Below, one piece after another: positions 16,248-23,773 of a DNA stretch of 64,000 bases (the first letter of the stretch is position 1; every line of letters starts with the position of its first letter). Below the pieces are notes generated by a model. The model searched no databases. It worked only from the letters and a program-made list of their open reading frames with translations, and was not told the origin of the DNA. Source of the DNA: JANXYY01 sp035530875 (GTDB lineage Bacteria > Actinomycetota > Actinomycetes > Nanopelagicales > Nanopelagicaceae); NCBI GenBank assembly GCA_035530875.1, contig DATKUB010000012.1:4485-68484 (forward strand). The letters are read 5' to 3'. The translations under genes were made by a program, and so were the position numbers.

Positions 16248-16742
16248 TCAGGCCCTTGGGAGCGTGGCCCAAAGATGCGGCTGCAATTCGTGCTCTGGAG
16301 TGGCCATGTCATAGGCGAAGAAAAGTTCGCCGTCCACCAACCCATAAAGGCGGTGGCCATCGGTAACCGTTTTTGCCGTTGGTGCGTGATAGGCCTGGTC
16401 AAGCGCGAGTTGAATTTTTGGCCCGTCGAATTGGCCCAGCCACCCCTCGGTGATTCCACTGCTGTGGGCCAGAACTACCTCAAGGACATTGTTCGGCTTG
16501 ATGCGCCAGAATCCGGTCTCAACCGCCGCTGGTCTGATGATTTCACCGTCGGCATCCACTATCCAGGAACGGGCGAAGTAAGTGAGAAACGGTCTGGTGT
16601 CATGACCGAATACCACCTCCTGCGCGAATTGGAAGCGCTCAATCCCCGGATATTCACCGTGGCCGCGGCCGCGCCAAGTTCCAAGTAGCCACGCTAAGGG
16701 GGTGAGATCCGGATGTAGATCAGCAGGAATTTCAAATGCCAC
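16248..16742 (-). CDS. Nitrobindin (FABP-like heme protein)
   Basis: A 164-residue beta-barrel of the nitrobindin/THAP4 C-terminal family. The family signature is LAWLLGTWRGRGHGEYP near residue 20. The C-terminal HELQPHLWATLPR carries the His expected to bind ferric heme. Nitrobindins isomerise peroxynitrite and bind NO. The start is GTG 16742. It is divergent from dsrE and heads the run nitrobindin-asparaginase-DUF2516-serine hydrolase. Confidence 0.88.
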   Translation of the reverse strand: MAFEIPADLHPDLTPLAWLLGTWRGRGHGEYPGIERFQFAQEVVFGHDTRPFLTYFARSWIVDADGEIIRPAAVETGFWRIKPNNVLEVVLAHSSGITEGWLGQFDGPKIQLALDQAYHAPTAKTVTDGHRLYGLVDGELFFAYDMATPEHELQPHLWATLPRA

Positions 16743-16769
16743 GACAACAGCGTAGAGCAGCCCAACTCG

Positions 16770-16802
16770 TAAAGTGCCAGCATGGGTAAAGTGCCAGCAT
16801 GG
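16770..16802 (+). promoter_or_regulatory. Tandem 17-bp duplication of a leaderless -10/ATG unit at dsrE
   Basis: The 17-base unit TAAAGTGCCAGCATGGG occurs twice in a row, the second copy complete to its last base. Each copy has a -10-like hexamer (TAAAGT at 16770 and 16787), six spacer bases and an ATG (16782 and 16799). That spacing would put transcript starts on the ATG itself, as in leaderless actinobacterial mRNAs. Only the second ATG opens dsrE; the first gives a 10-codon frame. Promoter activity is inferred. Confidence 0.55.
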
Positions 16803-17170
16803 AAAGATCCTTGATTATCAAAGTTACAAGCGGCCAGAATGATCCGGAGCGCTGTGCTCAAGGGTTCACGGTCGCGGCAACCGCTCTCGCTTCAGGCGTG
16901 AGGACATCTCTGTGGCTAACCGGTGAGGCATCATGGTTTGCCCTTCCGGGCCGAGCAGAGACGTTCGAGTTGCCACATTCGGCGCCCCTTGCGGATCTGA
17001 TGGCATCGCTGCTCGCCCCCGACGCCAACGCAAGCATCACCCTCTGCACGCAGTGCGCCACACGCCGGGGGATCGGAAGCGAAGATGTCCTGCCTGGTAT
17101 TCGAATTGCTGGATCGACACTATTCGTCGAAGAAATAATGAAGGCTGGAGCGCAGGCACTCGTCTACTGA
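16799..17170 (+). CDS. DsrE-family protein
   Basis: The 123-residue single-domain DsrE/DsrF-like protein shows AQGFTVAATALASGVRTSLWLTGEASW, then a Cys pair in ITLCTQCATRRGI, and a C-terminal GIRIAGSTLFVEEIM. Relatives carry out persulfide transfer or bind nucleotides; the Cys pair fits a sulfur-transfer role. The gene lies between nitrobindin and ygfZ, an arrangement seen in other actinobacteria. No Shine-Dalgarno sequence precedes the ATG, which fits a leaderless start. Confidence 0.82.
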   Translation: MERSLIIKVTSGQNDPERCAQGFTVAATALASGVRTSLWLTGEASWFALPGRAETFELPHSAPLADLMASLLAPDANASITLCTQCATRRGIGSEDVLPGIRIAGSTLFVEEIMKAGAQALVY

Positions 17171-17180
17171 AAAACTCTCG

Positions 17181-18086
17181 CTAAGTCGCGCTGACAATTT
17201 CCTCTTGTGCGGCCGGAATCCCCGCCGTACTCAACTCTTCATTAAGCGGCGTGGACCGCTTTATCAGAGCGAGTGCGATCGGGCCCAGTTCATAATGTCG
17301 CGCAGCCGTACCAATAAATCCGATGGACTTCTCACCCAACAGAACCTGATCTCCATGTTCTGGAAGTGAAGCTTCACTTCCATCAAGATGAAGTAGGACT
17401 AAGCGTCTTGGCGGCCGTCCGAGATTCATTGTGCGCGCGACGGTCTCTTGCCCGCGATAACAACCCTTATTGAGATGTACCGCAGAGTCCAACCATCCAA
17501 CCTCATTCGGAATCGTCTTGTGGTCCGTTTCGAAACCTAAGCGAGGTCGATGCGCAGCCACTCGCTCAGCATCTAAAGCCCACAGCCCGACTTCGGTAAA
17601 TTCCATATTTAATTGCTCAAGACGCGAATTGATTTCAGTGAGTGGAATCAACTCGTATGGGCCACCAAGTTCATCCGCGGCCCCAGGCATCCTAAGCAGG
17701 GCAAACTTATCGCTTAAATCGGCGACTTCCACTCTGAGCATGAAACGCATTGAATCCAAATAGGTCAGCAGCGTTAGAGCCGTACCGGGCTCAATGCTCA
17801 AGAAGGAAGTATTGCCGTCATCAACTATGAGCATGTGATGCTCGATATGCCCGTGCGGGCTCAGGATCAGAGCTTGCGTCCACTGGCCGGCCGGTAATTC
17901 CAGCAAGTGCTGAGTGGTAAGCGAGTGAAGCCATGAGAGTCGATCTGGGCCGCTTACCGCAATTGTTGGATGGTGCCGTAAGTCAGCAAAGCCGGTTCCC
18001 GCTGCTAACGCTCGTTGTTCTTTGGCAACATCACCAAAGTGCCAAGCTGCACCAACGTCGGGTCCGGAATCAACATCAACTCTCAT
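17181..18086 (-). CDS. ygfZ: YgfZ/IbaG-type folate-binding Fe-S assembly protein
   Basis: A 301-residue GcvT-like protein with the diagnostic motif KGCYRGQETVARTMNLGRPPRR, whose Cys is essential in YgfZ. The N-terminal DLSWLHSLTTQHLLEL-like region and the QALILSPHGHIEHHMLI segment match the tetrahydrofolate-binding fold. It helps build or repair [4Fe-4S] clusters, for example in radical SAM enzymes such as FbiC here. Start ATG 18086 lies 7 bases after the fur stop; the longer frame would run into fur. Confidence 0.9.
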   Translation of the reverse strand: MRVDVDSGPDVGAAWHFGDVAKEQRALAAGTGFADLRHHPTIAVSGPDRLSWLHSLTTQHLLELPAGQWTQALILSPHGHIEHHMLIVDDGNTSFLSIEPGTALTLLTYLDSMRFMLRVEVADLSDKFALLRMPGAADELGGPYELIPLTEINSRLEQLNMEFTEVGLWALDAERVAAHRPRLGFETDHKTIPNEVGWLDSAVHLNKGCYRGQETVARTMNLGRPPRRLVLLHLDGSEASLPEHGDQVLLGEKSIGFIGTAARHYELGPIALALIKRSTPLNEELSTAGIPAAQEEIVSAT

Positions 18087-18093
18087 GTGATTC

Positions 18094-18522
18094 TCATTTT
18101 TTCGAACATTCTGCACACTGACCGAAAATGGCAAAATGAGTAATGTCTGTGTGAAAGCCATGTTCGTCGACGAGTTTGGCTACAAAATCAGAGGACAGAC
18201 TCAATTCTGCTTCAGATACATTTCCGCAACTTCCACAGACCAGATGCAGATGAGACGCTTCGTCGGCCGCGTGAAAGGTAGCGCCACCGTGACCAAGATG
18301 CGAGTGCACGACAAAACCGGCTCGCTCCAACGTTTCGAGATTGCGGTAAACAGTGGACAGATTTATTCCAGGGTGATGTTTGCGAACCTGGGCGGAAATC
18401 TCTTCTGGAGTCGAGTGCCCAAGTTCGCGTACGGCCGCTAAAACCAACTCACGCTGCGGAGTCAACCGAAGCCCACGTTGGCGAATCTCGTTTGACGCGG
18501 TATCGCCTGACATGTCCATCAT
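18094..18522 (-). CDS. Fur-family metal-dependent repressor
   Basis: The 142-residue protein has the winged helix GLRLTPQRELVLAAV and NLSTVYRNLETLERAGFV, the metal-site region HFHAADEASHLHLVC-like, and two structural zinc pairs (CGSC and a C-terminal CAEC). The ribosome site GGAG precedes ATG 18522. The type (Fur, Zur or Nur) cannot be fixed by eye. A Nur-like operator before the Ni/Co permease at 42.3 kb is a candidate target. The fur-ygfZ order is common in actinobacteria. Confidence 0.88.
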   Translation of the reverse strand: MMDMSGDTASNEIRQRGLRLTPQRELVLAAVRELGHSTPEEISAQVRKHHPGINLSTVYRNLETLERAGFVVHSHLGHGGATFHAADEASHLHLVCGSCGNVSEAELSLSSDFVAKLVDEHGFHTDITHFAIFGQCAECSKK

Positions 18523-18552
18523 TGTAGGGCGCTCCTAAGCGTCACAAATTGT

Positions 18553-19017
18553 TTACTCGGAGGCAAGCTCTGAGGTAAGAGCCTTAGGCCGCTCCGAACG
18601 GTGCTGAAGACGCTTAAAAAGCAGATAGGTTTCACACCCAAGGCAGTAGTCGAAAGCAACGTTTAAGAACGCAGCAGCCAGCGCGCCGGCAAGGGCTAAG
18701 ACATACAGCCCCTGAATCCCTAGCAGGTCCCCAGCCAATGCAAGAACACCAAATGCCAGTCCCACCGATTGGGCAAACTGTGTCGGTTTGATGTCCTCAA
18801 ATCGACTGGCTGGAGTGAGTCGAGGCTTAATGAATTTGCGAAAGAAGAAGCCGTACGGAGTCCTAGATGGACCAAACTTTGCCCCCACGGCGAAGACAAA
18901 AGTCTGCACCAGGAGAAGCCACAAAGATTGAGTTAAGAACGCGATCGAGAGAACAGAAGTTGTGAATCCAGCCGCAAAGCGCGGCCCGCGAGCATCAATC
19001 AAATTGGAGGTAGACAT
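18553..19017 (-). CDS. DUF4395-family membrane protein
   Basis: The 154-residue protein starts MSTSNLIDARGPRFAAGFTT at ATG 19017 behind CAGGAAA. It has about four membrane segments. FAVGAKFGPSRTPYGFFFRKFIKPRL is the DUF4395 signature. FDYCLGCETYLLF near the C-terminus contains a Cys-Leu-Gly-Cys pair that may be redox active. In actinobacteria such genes sit beside thioredoxin and sulfurtransferase genes; here the thioredoxin gene lies just upstream on the same strand. Confidence 0.8.
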   Translation of the reverse strand: MSTSNLIDARGPRFAAGFTTSVLSIAFLTQSLWLLLVQTFVFAVGAKFGPSRTPYGFFFRKFIKPRLTPASRFEDIKPTQFAQSVGLAFGVLALAGDLLGIQGLYVLALAGALAAAFLNVAFDYCLGCETYLLFKRLQHRSERPKALTSELASE

Positions 19018-19223
19018 TATTTCCTGATTTCTTGCAACACCGACGCGTTGCACTCGGACAAGAGGGTTGGGGGCTCTTAAATCAGATTCAGGAAAGACAG
19101 AGTGAAGTACACAGGCGGCCGTAATCCACGGTCCGCCGCTTGGTTAGTTCACTCCTAAGCACATTGAAAGAGTATCCACGAAATAGGTGAGCCACTAATC
19201 GCAAAAGGCTTGCAGTTGCGTTG

Positions 19224-19643
19224 TTATTGGATTGCGGCGAGCGCACTGAGAACTTGATCTCGTTTGGGAGCGCCAACCGCCCGCCCAACTTCGCGGCCTT
19301 GGCCGTCGAGTATCAGGGTCGTCGGTGTTGAACGAATACTCAATTCACGCACCAAAGCCAACTGACTTTCGGCATCAATTTCAATATGGACTACCCCAGT
19401 GGATTTGGCCGCAATATCTGACAGTAAAGCCTTAGTTGCTCGACAAGGTGCACAGAAAGCCGATGAAAATTGAACCAGCGTGGCCTTGGAGCCCAATACA
19501 TTGAATTGGGCCTTGATGGCAGATGCCAGCGGCGAGCGGCCTACCACGCTAACTTGCTTAATCCGACTGCGCGAAACCTTGACCCAGGTTCCATAACAAG
19601 TGGCCAGGGTCAGAATTGCTACGAGCATCAATAAGCCGTTCAC
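19224..19643 (-). CDS. Membrane-anchored thioredoxin-like protein
   Basis: The 139-residue protein has an N-terminal membrane helix (MNGLLMLVAILTLATCYGTW) and a thioredoxin domain. The active site is FCAPCRATKALL with Cys64 and Cys67, and the cis-Pro loop is RSTPTTLIL. The domain probably faces outward, reducing or carrying electrons for partners such as the DUF4395 protein; the topology is inferred. Start GTG 19643 overlaps the moaD-like stop (GTGA). Confidence 0.85.
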   Translation of the reverse strand: MNGLLMLVAILTLATCYGTWVKVSRSRIKQVSVVGRSPLASAIKAQFNVLGSKATLVQFSSAFCAPCRATKALLSDIAAKSTGVVHIEIDAESQLALVRELSIRSTPTTLILDGQGREVGRAVGAPKRDQVLSALAAIQ

Positions 19644-19891
19644 TGGGCACCTCCGGCAAATGGCGGCAAGATTTCAAGGATCTGACCATCGACTAGCGCA
19701 ATGTTTCTATCGTGAACCACAGCGCCGTCCAACAGTAAGGAAGAACGCTGAATCACCTGATCCAATTCCCGACTCCTCGACTTGGCCAGCTCCTCAAGCG
19801 CGGCCGCCACTGTCGAAGCCACAATTCGCTCTGACTCAATTCCAGCGGCCGCCTTTGCCCCAGCCCAGTATCGGATCAAGATGGTCGTCAT
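19640..19891 (-). CDS. MoaD/ThiS-family sulfur carrier with non-terminal GG
   Basis: A ubiquitin-fold protein of 83 residues. It begins TTILIRYWAGAKAAAGIE and ends ILEILPPFAGGAQ. MoaD-type proteins act through a C-terminal Gly-Gly that is adenylated and thiocarboxylated. Here two residues (AQ) follow the GG, coming from the overlap with the thioredoxin gene start. Either the tail is removed or the carrier is inactive. Mo-enzymes elsewhere in the window make a molybdopterin role possible; sulfur transfer for cysteine or thiamin is an alternative. Confidence 0.8.
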   Translation of the reverse strand: MTTILIRYWAGAKAAAGIESERIVASTVAAALEELAKSRSRELDQVIQRSSLLLDGAVVHDRNIALVDGQILEILPPFAGGAQ

Positions 19892-19912
19892 AGTTTGGTA
19901 TTGTGGCGTAAA

Positions 19913-19944
19913 GAGGACCCGAGCAGCGAAGCTCGCTGGTCCTC
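19913..19944. promoter_or_regulatory. Strong stem-loop between moaD-like gene and glnR
   Basis: GAGGACC (19913-19919) pairs with GGTCCTC (19938-19944), and inside it CGAGC (19920-19924) pairs with GCTCG (19931-19935) around a six-base loop, with a two-base CT bulge. That makes a 12-pair stem in the 74-base gap between divergent genes. It could be a structured leader of glnR or of moaD, or an operator. No T-run follows on either strand. Confidence 0.5.
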
Positions 19945-19965
19945 GCGCGATTTAGGGGGTGGCAA

Positions 19966-20685
19966 ATGGCTCGCCTGATCATGTTGACCAACAGTCTTGG
20001 CGGCTCAGCCGATGTCCTACCCGCATTGGCGCTGCTCACTCACCAGGTCCGGATTCTGCCCGCTGAGGCAAGCACCCTTATCCAGGCCCCGTCCTGCGAC
20101 GCGGTCGTCCTTGACGCGCGGCGAGATTTGCCAGGGGCTAAGAGCCTGGTTCGACTCCTGCACACTACTGGACTCGATGCTCCGCTCATCCTGATCACGA
20201 CCGAGGGTGGACTAGCTGCGATAAATGCTGAATGGGAATTTGATGACGTGATTCTCGATACGGCCGGCCCCGCTGAGATTGAAGCGCGTCTTCGCATCGC
20301 AATTGGACGGATGGCAACGCTACGCAATCTCAATGAATTGGGCGCGGTAGAAATCCGCACTGGAGACGTCGTGATTGATGAAGGTGCATATTCCGCGAAG
20401 GTTCGGGGTCAAGTTCTCGATCTAACTTTCAAAGAATTTGAATTGCTCAAGTATTTGGCCCAGCATCCTGGCCGCGTGTTTACCCGAGCCCAATTACTCC
20501 AAGAAGTTTGGGGTTACGACTACTTCGGCGGAACCCGCACTGTGGACGTTCATATTCGACGTCTTCGAGCCAAGCTCGGGCCTGAACACGAGGCCCTGAT
20601 TGGCACCGTCCGAAATGTTGGGTACCGATTTGTAGCCACGAACACGCATGAAGATGTTCCAGTTGGCGATAGATTGTCGATGTGA
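19966..20685 (+). CDS. glnR: GlnR-type orphan response regulator (nitrogen)
   Basis: A 239-residue OmpR-family regulator with an atypical receiver (about 1-110): Asp in VVLDARRDLPG is kept, but the usual acidic pair near the N-terminus is missing (MARLIMLTNSLGG). The winged helix has RVFTRAQLLQEVWGYDYFGGTRTVDVHIRRLRAKLG. GlnR controls ammonium assimilation in actinobacteria and works without a partner kinase. The following mshD repeats the mycobacterial glnR-mshD order. The ATG follows GGGGGTG. Confidence 0.85.
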   Translation: MARLIMLTNSLGGSADVLPALALLTHQVRILPAEASTLIQAPSCDAVVLDARRDLPGAKSLVRLLHTTGLDAPLILITTEGGLAAINAEWEFDDVILDTAGPAEIEARLRIAIGRMATLRNLNELGAVEIRTGDVVIDEGAYSAKVRGQVLDLTFKEFELLKYLAQHPGRVFTRAQLLQEVWGYDYFGGTRTVDVHIRRLRAKLGPEHEALIGTVRNVGYRFVATNTHEDVPVGDRLSM

Positions 20686-21647
20686 TTCTTCAACGTCACG
20701 AGAAGTTAAGCTCACAGCTGCAAAATAAAGTATTCGACATTGTTCGTGCGGCGACCAAAGTTGATGGAATCAACCCACTTTCAGAGCATGTTGCACTACA
20801 CCTTCGCGCTGGCGGAGACGAGGCAGACCAACACTTCACGGTTTTAACTGATTCAGGTGAAATCGTCGGCTACGCCCACCTTGATGAAACCGACTCAATC
20901 GCGGGCCCCAGCGCCGAACTCGTTGTCGCTCCGCTCTGGCGCGGCCAAGGCATCGGACGGTTGCTAACCGAAGAACTATTGGAAGTTGCCGGGCCGCGTC
21001 TGCGGTTGTGGTCCCATGGCGTACTTCCCGCAGGCGAGACGCTGGCGAAAACTCTGGGGTTTGCCCGCGTGCGGGAAATCTGCCAGATGCGAAGATCGCT
21101 TGAATTTCCGATTCCCAACGTTCAACTTCCAGAAGCAATCGTCATCGAGCCCTTTAATCCAGAATCGGATTCAGACGAATGGCTCGATTTGAATTCAAGA
21201 GTTTTTGCCGGCCATCCCGAACAGAGCTCCTGGACCGCTACAGATCTCGAGTTGAGGATGGCGGAGCCGTGGTTCGACGCGGATGGCTTTCTGCTGGCCA
21301 GGAAAGGCGGGCGATGCGTCGCTTTCTGCTGGACCAAAGTCCATGGTGAAGAAGCCTCCGGCCATAGCCATGGACACAAACCACACCATAAGCATGGACA
21401 CGACCCAATTGGTGAAATTTACGTGATCGGCGTAGACCCCAATTTTCAAGGCCAAGGGTTAGGCCGATTGCTCACCTTGGCTGGGATGAATCACCTGAAG
21501 GACATCGGACTTCGAACGGTCATGCTCTATGTGGAGGGTGACAATATGCCGGCCCTGAAACTTTACGAGGAGCTTGGATTCACCCGCTGGGGCAGAGACG
21601 TCATGTACCGCCAGGACTCAGTTCAGACTCGCAATACCGGAAGTTAA
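20682..21647 (+). CDS. mshD: Mycothiol synthase (tandem GNAT) with His-rich insert
   Basis: MshD acetylates Cys-GlcN-Ins to mycothiol, the last step of the pathway. The 321 residues hold two GNAT domains. The first has LVVAPLWRGQGIGRLL and the second VIGVDPNFQGQGLGRLL, followed by LYVEGDNMPALKLYEELGFTRW. Between CWTKVHGEE and GEIYVIGVD (about residues 225-240) lies an insert with seven His (HSHGHKPHHKHGHD) that I do not know from the mycobacterial enzyme. Start GTG 20682 overlaps the glnR stop (GTGA). Confidence 0.92.
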   Translation: MILQRHEKLSSQLQNKVFDIVRAATKVDGINPLSEHVALHLRAGGDEADQHFTVLTDSGEIVGYAHLDETDSIAGPSAELVVAPLWRGQGIGRLLTEELLEVAGPRLRLWSHGVLPAGETLAKTLGFARVREICQMRRSLEFPIPNVQLPEAIVIEPFNPESDSDEWLDLNSRVFAGHPEQSSWTATDLELRMAEPWFDADGFLLARKGGRCVAFCWTKVHGEEASGHSHGHKPHHKHGHDPIGEIYVIGVDPNFQGQGLGRLLTLAGMNHLKDIGLRTVMLYVEGDNMPALKLYEELGFTRWGRDVMYRQDSVQTRNTGS

Positions 21648-21670
21648 CCCATCTCTGGCACCCTAGTCCC

Positions 21671-23773
21671 ATGACAGATGGGCTTTCGGCTGTCGCGAGC
21701 GAACATTTCTCGGGCGAGGCCAGATACATAGAGCGTGAAGAAAGTTGGCTCGCGTTCAACGAACGAGTGCTCGAACTGGCCGAAAATACTGAAATCCCGC
21801 TGCTTGAAAGAGCCAAATTTTTAGCCATTTTTGCGAGCAATCTCGACGAGTTTTTCATGGTTCGCGTCGCTGGCATTAAGCGTCGGGTAGCTACAGGCCT
21901 TGCCCTCACAACGCCTACGGGTCACCAGCCCCGTGAAGTTCTCGAGCTCATTTCAGCCGAATCGCGTTCGCTGATGGCTAGGCAGTCAGCCTGTTTTCAC
22001 GAAGTAGTCAAGCCGCAACTAGCCGAGCAAGGAATTTTCCTGCTCTCTTTCGCAGATCTTGATGACGACGAACGCCAATACCTGCGCGAGATTTTCATCA
22101 ATCGAATTTTCCCGGTCTTGACGCCACTCGCCGTTGACCCCACCCAGCCTTTTCCCTACATCTCCGGGCTCTCGCTCAACCTTGCCGTGGTTGTTGGTCA
22201 CCCGGCCACCGGAGAAGAGGTATTTGCCAGGGTCAAGGTGCCACCTTCCCTTCCTCGGTTCTTGCCAACAAAAGCAATCTTCGCCACTCGCTACATCCCG
22301 CTCGAGGATTTGATCGCTGCGCACCTGGATGAGCTTTTCCCCGGGATGGAAGTCCTTAAGCACTACGCATTCAGAGTCACCAGAAATCAAGATTTAGAGG
22401 TTGAAGAGGACGAGGCGGAGAACCTGCTAAATGCATTGGAGCAGGAGTTGCTGCGCCGGCGCTTTGGGCCGCCGGTACGTCTTGAGGTAGATGAGAATAT
22501 GGACCCAATTCTCTTGAGTCGACTCCTTTCAGAATTGGAAATAATAGAGAGCGAGGTTTTCCGCCTTGCTCCACCGCTGGATTTGACCGGCCTAAATCGC
22601 ATCGCCGATCTTGACCGGCCAGAACTCAAATTTGTTCATTTCGCACCCGCCACACACCCATCAATTGCGGCGCCCGAATTTGATGGCGATATCTTTGCTG
22701 CAATTCGCGATAAGGACATTCTTCTTCATCACCCTTACGACTCCTTCACCACAAGCGTGGTCGCGTTCTTGGATCAAGCTGCTGATGATCCGGCGGTGCT
22801 TGCCATCAAGCAGACGCTGTACCGAACTTCAGGAGACTCTCCGATTGTCGATGCACTAATTGCGGCGGCCGAAGCCGGGAAACAAGTGCTGGCACTTATT
22901 GAGTTGCGCGCACGATTCGACGAACTAGCGAATGTTCGATGGGCACGCAAACTTGAAGAGGCCGGGGTCCATGTCCTTTATGGACTACTGGGCCTCAAGA
23001 CTCACGCCAAACTTTCACTGGTTGTCAGGGACGAAGCCGATGGGCTCCGTCGGTACTGCCACATCGGCACCGGCAACTACAACCCGAAGACGGCACGCCA
23101 CTATGAGGATTTGGGAATACTTACTTGTGATCCCCATCTGGGGGAAGATCTAACGCGCCTTTTCAATCAACTTTCAGGTTTTGCCCCGCAGACAGAGTTT
23201 CGAAGGCTTCTTGTCGCGCCAACCTCCATGCGCGCTGGACTTTTCGAGCGCATCGAACGGGAAATCGGCCATGTAAAGGCAGGCCGTACTGCCAAGATCC
23301 GACTTAAACTGAACTCCCTCGAAGATGAGGCAATGATCGAAGCTTTATACGCGGCCTCTGCAGCAGGTGTGGTGATTCAGTTAGTGATTCGAGGAATCTG
23401 CGCACTTAGACCCGGCGTCATCGGACTTTCAGAAAACATCACGGTCAATTCTTATCTAGGTCGATTTCTTGAACATTCGCGAATATTTCACTTCAGCAAC
23501 GGCGGAGATGACGAAATTTGGATAGGAAGTGCGGACATGATGCATCGAAATCTAGATCGCCGCGTTGAAGCACTGGTTAAAATCACCGACCCAGATTCGC
23601 GAGAAATCCTGCTCGGCATGCTAGATGAACTCGTCACTGATCACTTTGCGTCCTGGCATCTGCATGGCGATACCACGTGGTCCCGCATTGACCATGATGC
23701 CGATGGCCAAGAACTGCCAGATTGGCAGGATGTACTTATCCACCGCTACCAGAAGCGAGATACGTCGCTATGA
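21671..23773 (+). CDS. ppk1: Polyphosphate kinase 1
   Basis: Ppk1 makes inorganic polyphosphate from ATP reversibly. The 700 residues show the N-terminal domain YIEREESWLAFNERVLELAE and FFMVRVAGIKRR, the head domain, and two phospholipase-D-like domains. Key motifs are LYRTSGDSPIVDALIAAAEAGKQVL, GLKTHAKLSLVVR with the phosphorylated His, GTGNYNPKTA, and HSRIFHFSNGGDDEIWIGSADMMHRNLDRRVE. The next gene overlaps its stop by ATGA. The ppk-mutT1 pairing is typical of actinobacteria. Confidence 0.96.
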   Translation: MTDGLSAVASEHFSGEARYIEREESWLAFNERVLELAENTEIPLLERAKFLAIFASNLDEFFMVRVAGIKRRVATGLALTTPTGHQPREVLELISAESRSLMARQSACFHEVVKPQLAEQGIFLLSFADLDDDERQYLREIFINRIFPVLTPLAVDPTQPFPYISGLSLNLAVVVGHPATGEEVFARVKVPPSLPRFLPTKAIFATRYIPLEDLIAAHLDELFPGMEVLKHYAFRVTRNQDLEVEEDEAENLLNALEQELLRRRFGPPVRLEVDENMDPILLSRLLSELEIIESEVFRLAPPLDLTGLNRIADLDRPELKFVHFAPATHPSIAAPEFDGDIFAAIRDKDILLHHPYDSFTTSVVAFLDQAADDPAVLAIKQTLYRTSGDSPIVDALIAAAEAGKQVLALIELRARFDELANVRWARKLEEAGVHVLYGLLGLKTHAKLSLVVRDEADGLRRYCHIGTGNYNPKTARHYEDLGILTCDPHLGEDLTRLFNQLSGFAPQTEFRRLLVAPTSMRAGLFERIEREIGHVKAGRTAKIRLKLNSLEDEAMIEALYAASAAGVVIQLVIRGICALRPGVIGLSENITVNSYLGRFLEHSRIFHFSNGGDDEIWIGSADMMHRNLDRRVEALVKITDPDSREILLGMLDELVTDHFASWHLHGDTTWSRIDHDADGQELPDWQDVLIHRYQKRDTSL

